A DNA stretch of 64,000 nucleotides, from assembly GCF_900111685.1 (NCBI RefSeq), contig NZ_FOHX01000008.1:370803-434802 (forward strand). Reading direction: 5' to 3'. Both the position numbers and the translations under genes were made by a program. Below are positions 56,963-64,000 of this stretch, in pieces. Position 1 is the stretch's first letter. Each line of letters starts with the position of its first letter. The DNA is from Nonomuraea wenchangensis. GTDB taxonomy: Bacteria > Actinomycetota > Actinomycetes > Streptosporangiales > Streptosporangiaceae. Below the pieces are notes generated by a model. That model was given only the letters and a program-made list of their open reading frames with translations. It did not search any database and had not been told where the DNA came from.

Positions 56963-57013
56963 AAAGATCGTGATACGTTCGGCGTCGCCGTGCATCGCCC
57001 GCGACCTGAGGAG

Positions 57014-57067
57014 GTGAGACCGATCAACGTTGTGACAGATCGGGGCTCCCTCCCTCGCATGGCCTAG
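57014..57067 (+). CDS. Possible 17-aa leader peptide
   Basis: A GTG with an overlapping GAGGAGG ribosome binding site opens MRPINVVTDRGSLPRMA followed by TAG, 40 bp upstream of the hydrolase gene. Nothing in the peptide suggests a known attenuator, and no conservation can be tested here. Listed as a candidate only. Confidence 0.25.
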   Translation: MRPINVVTDRGSLPRMA

Positions 57068-57107
57068 GGAGCGCCCGCAGCAGTCATCCCGAAAGGCATG
57101 AACCGCT

Positions 57108-57839
57108 TTGCGCTTCACTCCTGCGACGTCGTCGGACGGCGTCACCGAACGATCGTTCACCCTCGGCGAGATCCCCGGCGTGCTCTGGACGCCGCAGGAC
57201 GCCACCGGCCCCCGTCCCCTGATCCTGATCGGGCACGGCGGCGGGCAGCACAAGAAGGCTCCGGGCGTCGTGGCCCGCGCGCGGCGCTTCGCCGCCGAGG
57301 GCGGCTTCGCGGCGGCCGCGATCGACGCGCCCCACCACGGCGAGCGGCCGAAGACGGAGGAGTTCGCCCGGATCACGGCCGGGCTGCGGGCCGGCATGGC
57401 CGCGGGCGAGGACGTGAGCGGGCATCTCGCCACGATGCACACGTTCCTGGCCGGGCAGGCGGTGCCCGAATGGCGGGCGGTCCTCACCGCCCTGCGGGAG
57501 CTCGACGCCGTCGGCGACGGGCCGGCGGGCTACTGGGGCATGTCGATGGGCTGCGCGCTCGGCGTCCCCCTCGTCGCCGCCGAGCCGCGGATCGGCGCCG
57601 CGGTGCTGGGTCTGCTCGGCGCGGACGGGCTGGCCGAGAACGCCGCGAAGGTCGCCGTCCCGGTGCTGTTCCTGCTCCAGTGGGACGACGACAGGGTGCC
57701 ACGGGACCAGGGCCTGGCGCTGTTCGACGCCCTGGCCTCGCCCGGCAAGACGCTGCACGCGAACCCCGGCGGGCACGGGGAGATCCCCGAGCCGGAGACC
57801 GGCAGCGCGCTGCGGTTCTTCGCCCGGCACCTGACGTAG
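57108..57839 (+). CDS. Alpha/beta hydrolase
   Basis: A 243-aa dienelactone-hydrolase-like protein: LILIGHGGGQHKKAPGVVARARRFAAEGGFAAAAIDAPHHGER, nucleophile elbow YWGMSMGCALGVPL, and a C-terminal Asp/His region (LLQWDDDRVP, NPGGHGEIPE). Length and core fit small cytosolic esterases; substrate unknown. The start is uncertain: TTG 57108 follows GAAAGG by about 11 bases, and no better in-frame codon precedes the conserved core. Confidence 0.82.
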   Translation: MRFTPATSSDGVTERSFTLGEIPGVLWTPQDATGPRPLILIGHGGGQHKKAPGVVARARRFAAEGGFAAAAIDAPHHGERPKTEEFARITAGLRAGMAAGEDVSGHLATMHTFLAGQAVPEWRAVLTALRELDAVGDGPAGYWGMSMGCALGVPLVAAEPRIGAAVLGLLGADGLAENAAKVAVPVLFLLQWDDDRVPRDQGLALFDALASPGKTLHANPGGHGEIPEPETGSALRFFARHLT

Positions 57840-57870
57840 GGCCTTCCGGCCCCGCCTCCGGACGCGGGCG

Positions 57871-58107
57871 TCAGGGGGCGGGGGTGGCGGAGGCCGGCAC
57901 CGGCGCCGGCCGCCGCAGGTGCACGGTGGCGGTGGTGCTCGCGGGGGTCTCGGCCGGCGCCGGGGGCTGCTGCGGCTCGGCGCGGTGCCCCTGGCAGTAG
58001 CCGTTGCTGACGATCAGCCGGCCGCGCGCGGCGGTGTAGGCGCTGTTGTCGGGAGCGATGAGCACGCCCTGACAGGTGGGGCAGACGAGGGGCTGGTCGG
58101 CGGTCAT
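57871..58107 (-). CDS. Small Cys-containing, proline-rich protein
   Basis: A 78-aa protein: LVCPTCQGVLIAPDNSAYTAARGRLIVSNGYCQGH could form a rudimentary zinc ribbon (CPTC plus C/H), followed by a Pro/Ala/Thr-rich tail. Start at ATG 58107 with AAAGGG upstream. No family recognised; convergent with the hydrolase gene (31-bp gap). Confidence 0.6.
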   Translation of the reverse strand: MTADQPLVCPTCQGVLIAPDNSAYTAARGRLIVSNGYCQGHRAEPQQPPAPAETPASTTATVHLRRPAPVPASATPAP

Positions 58108-58451
58108 GGTGGCCCTTTCGGTGAGGGAATCGTCGTACGGGCATGCGATCAGGAGGGCTTTTGCCCAGGACACGTCGGGTCACACCCGGCGCTTCCGCAT
58201 CCGTCGCCGTCCCAGCGCGTTCGGGAGGCGCGCCACCTCGCAGTATGCCCCGCGAGCCGGCCTTGCGCGGCGCGCGGGGCGCGGGGCGGCTAAGGATCGT
58301 CATCCCGTGAGTACGTTTCCTTACATCCCACGAGGGACAACTTCTCCCGTGGGGCGGGGGGTCGGCGCCGCCAAGGTGATATTCATCTCAACTCCGACAA
58401 GCCGTACCAATTACTGAGATTCGCCGTGAAAACGGACCTAGCGTCCGGCCG
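58108..58451. other. 344-bp intergenic region between two leftward genes
   Basis: No gene is supported. It contains a possible hairpin after the MFS gene (58327-58353) and the promoter region of the small Cys-containing gene. The segment 58378-58430 is relatively A/T-rich. Confidence 0.6.
58327..58353 (-). terminator. Possible hairpin terminator of the MFS gene
   Basis: CCCACG and CGTGGG form an outer stem with an inner GG/CC pair and a bulged A, about 98 bp downstream of the MFS stop. Modest stability; weak call. Confidence 0.35.
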
Positions 58452-59870
58452 TCACGACGGGGACGGCTCGGCCGCTGCCGGGGCCGTGCGCGGCAGGACG
58501 GCCCCGGCGATGAGCACGGCGGCGAGCAGCAGCCCGGCGGCCAGGGTGAGCCCGATCGCGTACCCCTCCGCGAGCGCCGCGGGACCGGCCGCCCCGCCGG
58601 CGCGGCCGTACGCGACGGTCCCGAGGCCGGCCAGCCCGAGCGCGGCGCCGAGCTGACGTGAGCTGTTCAGCAGGCCCGACGCGGTGCCGCTCTCGTGGGC
58701 CGCGACGCCGGCCGTGGCGGTGGAGACGACCGGCCCGAGACAGAGCCCGAACCCGGCGCCGGCGACCACCGAGGGCCCGAGGACATCGGTGAGGAAGGCG
58801 CCGTCCGGGCTGATCAGGCCGAACCAGGCGAACCCGGCCGCGGTGAGCAGCCCGCCGAACACCATGAGGGCCCGCGGCGCGAGCCGGTAACCGAGCCGCA
58901 CGCCGAGGGCGGCGCCCGCGGCCACGGCGAGCGCGAACGGCAGGAACTGCAGCCCGGTCAGGGCCGGCCCGGTGCCGAGCACCCGCTGCAGGTAGAGGGA
59001 GACGAAGTAGAAGGCGGCGGCCATGGCCGCGCCGAGCAGGAGGTTGTAGGCGTTCGCGGCGGCGACCGAGCGGTTGGCGAACAGGCCGAGCCGGATCAGC
59101 GGCTCGCGGGCGGTGGTCCGCTCGACGTGCGCGAACGCGGCCAGCAGCGCCACGGCGACGGCCAGCGTCACCACGGTGACCGGCGAGGCCCACCCGTGCT
59201 CCCCTGTGCGTACGACCCCGAACACCAGCAGCGTCATGCCCGCCGTGACCAGGACCGCGCCGAGGACGTCCGGCCGCCCGCCGCGCACCGGGGCGGGGCC
59301 GGCCGCGACCCGCCAGGCCAGGGCGAGCGCGACCGCCGCCATGGGCACGTTCACGAACATCACCCAGCGCCAACCGGCGTACTCGGTGAGCAGGCCGCCG
59401 ATGAGCACGCCGAGCGCGCCGCCGGCGGCGTTCGTGGCGCTCCACACCCCGAAGGCCCGCACCCGCGCGCGTCCGGCGGGGAACGCCGCCGTCAGCAGCG
59501 CGAGGGCGGCCGGGGCCAGCGCGGCGGCCCCGACGCCCTGCGCGGCGCGGGCGGCCACCAGGTGGCCGGGCGCCTGGGCGAGACCGCCGAGCAACGAGGC
59601 GAGGCCGAACAGGACGAGCCCCGACAGCAGGACCCGCTTCCTGCCGTACCGGTCGGCGGCCTTGCCGCCGAGGAGCAGCAGGCCGCCGAAGGTGAGCGCG
59701 TAGGCGTGGATCACCCAGGTCAGGCCCACGCCGCTGAAGCCGAGACCGGCCGCGATGCTCGGCAGCCCGACGTTCACGACGGACAGGTCCAGGGACACCA
59801 TGAACTGCACGACGGCCACCGCGGCCAGGGTGATCCCCGGCCCGGCTCTTCTCATGGACTTTTGGAACAT
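58452..59870 (-). CDS. MFS transporter, DHA2-like multidrug exporter
   Basis: A 472-aa membrane protein with about 14 helices: VVQFMVSLDLSVVNVGLPSIAAGLGFS at helix 1, motif A GGKAADRYGRKRVLL, and GGALGVLIGGLLTEYAGWRWVMFVNVP around helix 5. Likely proton-coupled drug efflux. ATG 59870 is preferred over ATG 59855 because TACTTT lies six bases upstream of it, the pattern of a leaderless mRNA; it lies inside the palindrome shared with the divergent TetR gene. Confidence 0.9.
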   Translation of the reverse strand: MFQKSMRRAGPGITLAAVAVVQFMVSLDLSVVNVGLPSIAAGLGFSGVGLTWVIHAYALTFGGLLLLGGKAADRYGRKRVLLSGLVLFGLASLLGGLAQAPGHLVAARAAQGVGAAALAPAALALLTAAFPAGRARVRAFGVWSATNAAGGALGVLIGGLLTEYAGWRWVMFVNVPMAAVALALAWRVAAGPAPVRGGRPDVLGAVLVTAGMTLLVFGVVRTGEHGWASPVTVVTLAVAVALLAAFAHVERTTAREPLIRLGLFANRSVAAANAYNLLLGAAMAAAFYFVSLYLQRVLGTGPALTGLQFLPFALAVAAGAALGVRLGYRLAPRALMVFGGLLTAAGFAWFGLISPDGAFLTDVLGPSVVAGAGFGLCLGPVVSTATAGVAAHESGTASGLLNSSRQLGAALGLAGLGTVAYGRAGGAAGPAALAEGYAIGLTLAAGLLLAAVLIAGAVLPRTAPAAAEPSPS

Positions 59871-59880
59871 GTTCCGAAAG
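59859..59880. promoter_or_regulatory. TetR operator covering the MFS transcription start
   Basis: A 22-bp palindrome with one mismatched pair and a perfect 12-bp core GGAACATGTTCC (59864-59875). It overlaps the -10 and the ATG of the MFS gene and is 69 bp upstream of the tetR start. Confidence 0.78.
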
Positions 59881-59948
59881 TAGCACCGCAGGCGCCCCGC
59901 CGTCGACACGCGAACGGGGACACCAGAACGGGACGCCAGAATGGGACG

Positions 59949-60629
59949 GTGTCCGGAACCGAATCGTCGCGCGGCCGCACCGGCCGGCCGCCGCTCACCT
60001 CCCGCGAGCAGATCCTGGCCGCGGCCCGCCGCATCATCGACAGGGACGGCTGGGAGAAGCTGACCGTCCGCCGGCTGGCCGCCGAGCTGGGCATCGGCGC
60101 GACGACCGTCTACCACCACGTACGCGACCGCGAGGACCTGCTGATCCAGCTCCTCAACCAGCACGCCGACCAGACCCTGAGCCCCGACCTGCCCGCCGAG
60201 CCGCGCGAGCGGATCGTGGCGGCGGCCGTCGCCATCCACGACTCCCTCGCCGCCTGGCCGTGGGCGGCGGAGGTCCTCACCACCGACGGCTTCCTCGGCC
60301 GCCTCGGCGAATCAGCGCTGCGGATGGTGGAGGCGGTCGTGGCCGGCGCCGTCGACCACGGGTGCACGCCGGAGCAGGCCGTGCACGTCTTCCGCGCCAT
60401 CTGGTACTACACCGTGGGCGAGATCCTGGTCCGCACCCACTCGGAGGGGCGGCGGCCGGCCGGCGACGGGCGGCCCGCCTTCTTCGCCGGCGCCGACCTG
60501 TCGCGGCTGCCGCGCCTCGCCGCCCTGGGCGATCAGTGGCCGGCGCTCGCCGCGCGCGACACCTACCGGGAGGCGCTGCGCGCCTTCGTCGACGGGCTCC
60601 TCGCCCAGGCCACCGCGACGGCACCCTGA
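59949..60629 (+). CDS. TetR-family regulator (TetR_C-type)
   Basis: A 226-aa regulator: HTH REQILAAARRIIDRDGWEKLTVRRLAAELGIGATTVYHHVRDREDLL and a long helical ligand domain with conserved Trp residues (LAAWPWAAEVLTTDGFLG, FRAIWYYTVGEILV), similar to tetracycline-type TetR proteins. Likely represses the divergent MFS pump. CAGAAT (59937-59942) six bases before GTG 59949 suggests a leaderless transcript. Confidence 0.88.
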   Translation: MSGTESSRGRTGRPPLTSREQILAAARRIIDRDGWEKLTVRRLAAELGIGATTVYHHVRDREDLLIQLLNQHADQTLSPDLPAEPRERIVAAAVAIHDSLAAWPWAAEVLTTDGFLGRLGESALRMVEAVVAGAVDHGCTPEQAVHVFRAIWYYTVGEILVRTHSEGRRPAGDGRPAFFAGADLSRLPRLAALGDQWPALAARDTYREALRAFVDGLLAQATATAP

Positions 60630-60650
60630 CCCTTGGCATCATAGATACAA

Positions 60651-60664
60651 GCATGTATACATGC
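60651..60664. promoter_or_regulatory. GntR operator palindrome
   Basis: GCATGTATACATGC is a perfect 14-bp palindrome, with ATACAAGCATGTAT overlapping it on the left, 16 bp upstream of the gntR start and just before its -10. The GTATAC centre resembles FadR-subfamily sites. Confidence 0.7.
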
Positions 60665-60679
60665 CGGTACGCTGGGCGT

Positions 60680-61333
60680 ATGCCTGATGCCGTCGCCAAA
60701 CGCCCCTCCGCCGCCGAGGCCGCGTACACACTGACCAAGGAGCTGATCCTCTCCGGCGAGCTGCCCGGCGGCAGCCTCATCAGCGAGGGCGAGATCGCCG
60801 GCCGGGTCCAGGTGAGCAGGACCCCGGTGCGCGAGGCGTTCCTGCGGCTGGAGTCGGAGGAGCTGCTGGCGCTGCACCCCAAGCGCGGCGCCGTGGTCGT
60901 GCCGGTGCCGCCGGGCGAGGCGGCGGACGTGCTGGAGCTGCGGCTGGCGCTGGAACGTTCCGCCGCCGAGCGCATCGCCCGCACCGGCCTGGCCGCCGGG
61001 CACCTCGACCGGATGCGCGAGCTGCTGCGGCGGCAGCGCGCCCTCGCCACGGCGGCGGACGTCGGCGGGTTCGCCGCCGCCGACGAGGCGTTCCACCGGT
61101 GCGTCGTGGAGGCGTCGGGGAACCGGCTGGCCGGCCGGTTCTACGCCACGCTGGGCGATCGGCAGCGCCGGATGAGCGTGTCCGCGCTGGGGCCCAGGCC
61201 GGAGCGGCTGTCGCTGCTGGCCGACGAGCACGAGACCCTGCTCGGCCACCTGGTGGACGGCGACGCCGCCGCCTTCGGCGCGGCACTGCTCGCCCACCTC
61301 ACCGCCACCCACGGCTCCCCCACCACCGGCTGA
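60680..61333 (+). CDS. GntR-family (FadR subfamily) regulator
   Basis: A 217-aa regulator: winged helix (AYTLTKELILSGELPGGSLISEGEIAGRVQVSRTPVREAFLRLESEELLALHPKRGAVVVPV) and an FCD-type all-helical ligand domain (LELRLALERSAAERIA ... FHRCVVEASGN). TACGCT (60668-60673) is six bases before ATG 60680, so leaderless. It precedes an MFS gene on the same strand with a repeat-filled 151-bp gap; it probably autoregulates through the palindrome and may control the MFS gene. Confidence 0.88.
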   Translation: MPDAVAKRPSAAEAAYTLTKELILSGELPGGSLISEGEIAGRVQVSRTPVREAFLRLESEELLALHPKRGAVVVPVPPGEAADVLELRLALERSAAERIARTGLAAGHLDRMRELLRRQRALATAADVGGFAAADEAFHRCVVEASGNRLAGRFYATLGDRQRRMSVSALGPRPERLSLLADEHETLLGHLVDGDAAAFGAALLAHLTATHGSPTTG

Positions 61334-61349
61334 CGCCCGTCCCCCTCCG

Positions 61350-61489
61350 GACCCAGCCGCCCGCCCGTCCCCCTGCCGGCCCGGCCATCCGCTTGCCCTC
61401 TTTCCAGACCGGCGGTCCGCCCGTCCCTCTTTCGGCCCGGCCGACCGCTTACTCCCTTTCCGGCCCGGCCGTCCGCTCGTTCCCGTGAA
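61350..61489 (+). repeat. 28-bp degenerate minisatellite between gntR and the MFS gene
   Basis: About five copies with an exact 28-bp period (starts near 61350, 61378, 61406, 61434 and 61462), each with a GGCCCGGCC-type head followed by CCGC and a pyrimidine-rich C(C/T)CTTTCC-type tail. The last copy runs into the start region of the MFS gene. Confidence 0.75.
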
Positions 61490-62744
61490 AGCCCTTTCTC
61501 GCATGCTCCGTAACCCTTCGTCCGTACCGCCCCGGCCGACCGCCTGGCGGGCCGTCGCGCTGGCGATGTTCGTCTGCGGCTGGGGCGGCAACCAGTTCAC
61601 GCCGCTCCTGCTCATGTACCGCCGGCTGGGCGGCTACTCGGCGCTCAGCGTCGATGCCTTCCTCGGCGCGTACGTCGTGGGCCTCGTCCCCGGCCTCCTG
61701 CTCGCCGGGCCGGTGTCGGACCGGCGCGGACGCCGTCCGGTGCTGGTGGCGGGCACCGCCGCCTCGGCCGTCGCGAGCCTGGTGCTCTGCTTCGGCGGCG
61801 GGAGCGCCTGGCCCATCTACGCGGGCCGGCTGCTCACCGGCGTCGCCGTCGGCATCGCCATGGCTGTGGGCACGAGCTGGGTCAAGGAGCTGTCCAGCGG
61901 AGCCGACCGGGCGCTGCCGGCCCGCCGCGCCTCGCTCTGCCAGACGGCCGGGTTCGCGCTCGGCGCGGGGGTGGCGGGCGCGCTGGCGCAGTGGGGGCCG
62001 TGGCCGATGGTGACCCCGTACGCGGTCCACGTCCTGCTCACCGCGGCGGTGCCGGTGCTGCTCCTGAGGGTGCCGGAAACTCGGCCGCCGCTCCGGGGCG
62101 CGGTCTCCCCGCGGCGGGGCCTGCTGCGGGCGCTGCCGGCGGATCTGCGTGTCCCCGCCCCGGCCAGGAGGCGGTTCAGGCTGGTGGTGCTGCCGATGGC
62201 GCCGTGGGTGTTCGGCTCGGCGGGACTCGCCTACGCCGTCATGCCGCAGCTCGTCGGCTTCCGCGTGGGCGACTGGGGCCTCGCGTACGCGACCGGCCTC
62301 ACCGTCCTGACCCTCGGCATGGGCCTGGCCGTGCAGCCCGTGGCCAAGAAGCTGCACGCCGCGGCCCGCGCCGGACGCGCGCCGGTGGCGGCGATGACGG
62401 CGATGCTCGCCGGCACGGCGCTGTGCGCGGCGAACGCGGTGCTGCTGTCCGCCTGGCTCGCCGCCGCGGCGGCGGCCGTCCTGGGCGCGGCCTACGGCAT
62501 CGCGGTGGTCTCCGGCCTGCTGGAGATCCAGCGCATGGCCGGCCCGGACGACCCCGCCGGGCTGACCGGCGTCTACTACACGCTCGCCTACGCCGGATTC
62601 CTGCTGCCCGCCCTGCTCGCCTCCCTGTCGGCGTGGCTGTCGTACCCGGTCATGCTGACCGCGGTGGCCGGTGCGGCGCTGCTCTGCCTCGCCCTGGTCG
62701 CGACCGGCGCCCGGGTGACCGCGCCCGCAGGGACGAGCGGGTAG
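61485..62744 (+). CDS. MFS transporter, 12-helix type
   Basis: A 419-aa membrane protein: CGWGGNQFTPLLLMYRRLGG near helix 1, motif A GPVSDRRGRRPVLVAG between helices 2 and 3, and about 12 hydrophobic segments. Probably a drug or metabolite exporter. Start uncertain: GTG 61485 or ATG 61503; neither has a clear ribosome binding site, and the upstream region is the minisatellite. Confidence 0.85.
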   Translation: MKALSRMLRNPSSVPPRPTAWRAVALAMFVCGWGGNQFTPLLLMYRRLGGYSALSVDAFLGAYVVGLVPGLLLAGPVSDRRGRRPVLVAGTAASAVASLVLCFGGGSAWPIYAGRLLTGVAVGIAMAVGTSWVKELSSGADRALPARRASLCQTAGFALGAGVAGALAQWGPWPMVTPYAVHVLLTAAVPVLLLRVPETRPPLRGAVSPRRGLLRALPADLRVPAPARRRFRLVVLPMAPWVFGSAGLAYAVMPQLVGFRVGDWGLAYATGLTVLTLGMGLAVQPVAKKLHAAARAGRAPVAAMTAMLAGTALCAANAVLLSAWLAAAAAAVLGAAYGIAVVSGLLEIQRMAGPDDPAGLTGVYYTLAYAGFLLPALLASLSAWLSYPVMLTAVAGAALLCLALVATGARVTAPAGTSG

Positions 62745-62818
62745 GACAGGCGGCCCGGATTTCCGGTCTCCACCTGCGGACGCGCATACATTGCACGCTT
62801 TACGTGAAGAGAAGCGCC

Positions 62819-63745
62819 ATGGACACCAGCCCCCGCGGCGACACTCCGCTGCCGGACCTGCTCGACGCCACCCCCGGCCTGTGGGTGGACGACCGCGAGG
62901 AGGACGACCCGGTGCTGCTGCGCGCCGACGGCCGCCCGGTCGACACCTGGCGCCAGCACTATCCGTACGGCTCCCGCCTGTCCCGCGACGAGTACGAGCG
63001 CGACAAGCGGCTGCTGCAGATCGAACTGGTCAAGCTGCAGTACTGGATCAAGGACACCGGGCAACGGCTGGTGATCCTCTTCGAGGGACGCGACGCGGCC
63101 GGCAAGGGCGGCACGATCAAGCGGTTCACGGAGCACCTCAACCCGCGCGGCGCGACCGTCGTCGCCCTGGAGAAGCCGAGCGAGCGCGAGCGCGCCCAGT
63201 GGTACTTCCAGCGGTACATCGCCCACCTCCCGGCCAGGGGGGAGATCGTGCTGTTCGACCGTTCCTGGTACAACCGGGCGGGCGTGGAGCGGGTCATGGG
63301 GTTCTGCACCGAGGAGGAGTACCTGGAGTTCATCGAGCAGACGCCGCGGCTGGAGGACCTGCTGGTGGAGTCGGGGCTGCACCTGGTCAAGCTGTGGTTC
63401 TCGGTGTCGCGGGCCGAGCAGCGCACCCGCTTCATCATCCGGCAGGTGGACCCGGTCAGGCAGTGGAAACTGTCGTCGATGGACCTCGCCTCGCTGCACA
63501 AGTGGGACGACTACACCCGGGCGAAGGAGGACATGTTCCTGCACACCGACACCGAGCGCGCCCCGTGGACGGTCATCAAGAGCAACGACAAGAAACGCGC
63601 CCGGCTGGAGGCCATGCGGCACGTGCTCAGCCTCTTCGACTACGAGGGCAAGGACCGCGAGGTCGTCGGCACCCCGGACCCGCTCATCGTGATCTCGGCC
63701 GGGGACATCTTCGACGAGGACCACACCCTGCCGGACTCCCCGTAG
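62819..63745 (+). CDS. Polyphosphate kinase 2 family protein (second copy)
   Basis: A 308-aa PPK2 with an N-terminal extension of about 75 residues before the core: Walker A GRDAAGKGGTIKRF, YFQRYIAHLPARGEIVLFDRSWYNRAGVERVMGF, and WKLSSMDLASLHKWDDYTRAKEDMF. The core is close to the copy at 45655, but the two differ at the N-terminus and in the C-terminal tail (VISAGDIFDEDHTL here). Polyphosphate-driven nucleotide phosphorylation predicted. ATG 62819 has GAAGAGAAG upstream; GTG 62804 is an alternative. Confidence 0.9.
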   Translation: MDTSPRGDTPLPDLLDATPGLWVDDREEDDPVLLRADGRPVDTWRQHYPYGSRLSRDEYERDKRLLQIELVKLQYWIKDTGQRLVILFEGRDAAGKGGTIKRFTEHLNPRGATVVALEKPSERERAQWYFQRYIAHLPARGEIVLFDRSWYNRAGVERVMGFCTEEEYLEFIEQTPRLEDLLVESGLHLVKLWFSVSRAEQRTRFIIRQVDPVRQWKLSSMDLASLHKWDDYTRAKEDMFLHTDTERAPWTVIKSNDKKRARLEAMRHVLSLFDYEGKDREVVGTPDPLIVISAGDIFDEDHTLPDSP

Positions 63746-63749
63746 CCCC

Positions 63750-63782
63750 CATCGGCCCGTCGAGCCGAGTGTCCGGCCGATG
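63750..63782 (+). terminator. Hairpin terminator after the second PPK2
   Basis: CATCGGCC (63750-63757) and GGCCGATG (63775-63782) form a perfect 8-bp stem around 17 nt, directly after the stop codon. Confidence 0.55.
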
Positions 63783-63838
63783 CTGGATGTCCGATAAGTT
63801 CTCTTTCGGCCATGCCTTTGCTCACTCCCGGAGGGTCG

Positions 63839-64000
63839 ATGCCGGTGCGCGGAACGCTGCTGATCGCGGCTCTGGTCGGGAGCCTGGCCGGCTGCGCCGC
63901 CGTCCCCGGACGCATCACCTGGCCCGCCGGCGACTCCACCTCCGCCCCGGCGACCCGGCCCGCGACGCCACCGACCCCGGCCCCCTCCCCCTCCCCCTCC
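63839..64000 (+). CDS. Lipoprotein, N-terminal part (runs off the right edge)
   Basis: 54 codons are visible: signal peptide MPVRGTLLIAALVGSLAGC with lipobox LAGC, then an Ala/Pro/Thr/Ser-rich spacer. GGAGGG precedes the ATG. The spacer is typical for surface lipoproteins whose functional domain lies downstream, outside the window. Confidence 0.75.
   Translation, partial: MPVRGTLLIAALVGSLAGCAAVPGRITWPAGDSTSAPATRPATPPTPAPSPSPS

Noticed and set aside
61350..61489. CRISPR array
   Set aside because: The 28-bp units are directly adjacent, degenerate and have no spacers; no cas genes are present.
1..64000. tRNA, rRNA, riboswitch or insertion sequence
   Set aside because: No cloverleaf-like or conserved rRNA segments, no riboswitch core that I could recognise and no transposase-like protein were seen; a covariance-model search would be decisive for structured RNAs.

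Overview
This window is high-GC (third codon positions nearly all G/C), densely coded actinobacterial chromosome. ECF sigma factors, SpoIIE/STAS/RsbW-type regulators, an Acg-type nitroreductase, CBS-BON proteins, twin PPK2 kinases, CBM13-linked secreted glycosidases, an ATPase-less sugar importer and frequent leaderless starts together suggest a filamentous actinomycete. A Streptosporangiales member (Nonomuraea/Actinomadura-like) is my best guess, inferred from gene content only. I see no rRNA, tRNA, CRISPR array, insertion sequence or prophage.

Layout. 0-8 kb: the tail of a fucose/arabinose-type isomerase, a NarL-type two-component pair, a DUF2306 membrane protein, a quinone-reductase-like MDR enzyme, an endolysin-like amidase, wreckage of an S41 peptidase gene, a secreted TAP-type peptidase and a small secreted protein. 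8-14 kb: an unknown 497-aa protein and three regulator/target pairs (TetR/SDR, MarR/MFS, a CMD protein), two of them with clear palindromic operators between divergent genes. 14-18.7 kb: a BON-SRPBCC membrane protein diverges from three genes resembling accessory parts of gas-vesicle loci (acidic-tail protein, SRPBCC with Gly- and Glu-rich low complexity, GvpL/F) without any GvpA shell gene, beside a transcarbamoylase with altered active-site motifs. 18.8-27.3 kb: a LacI-controlled carbohydrate locus. On one side lie lacI, a D-2-hydroxyacid dehydrogenase and a heparinase II/III-like protein; on the other a Tat-lipoprotein binding protein, two permeases and a secreted GH43-CBM13 enzyme. Two identical operator cores lie 147 bp apart.

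27.3-30.7 kb: a tightly coupled three-gene operon (cyclophilin-fold/cucumopine-synthase-like protein, DAO-family flavoenzyme, cytochrome P450) bounded by a 10-12-10 inverted repeat over its start and a perfect terminator. It looks like an undescribed minimal biosynthetic cluster and is the top candidate for a new system. 30.7-39.8 kb: manA, a sigmaF-type promoter facing a 65-aa coiled-coil gene, an autoregulated PadR/hydrolase operon, an FG-GAP lipoprotein, a TrxR-like/methyltransferase fusion opposite an XRE-cupin regulator, a VOC protein, an orphan ABC-2 permease and a Gmad2-like lipoprotein.

39.9-48.2 kb: a hypoxia/dormancy island. It holds cydAB, an Acg nitroreductase, two CBS-BON proteins, a tandem Usp, a PPK2 and an XRE-PPOX flavoprotein, with six DosR/DevR-like boxes in three intergenic regions. 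48.2-56 kb: a TIM-barrel protein with divergent TetR, a partner-switching cassette (RsbW-like kinase, ANTAR-PAS-PP2C, STAS, PAS-GAF-PP2C) and a SigE-family ECF sigma factor with a linked membrane protein. 56-64 kb: a DksA-like zinc finger with a 20-bp-stem terminator, a hydrolase, an MFS/TetR pair sharing a palindrome, a GntR regulator with its own palindrome, a 28-bp minisatellite before a second MFS gene, a second PPK2, and a lipoprotein cut by the right edge.
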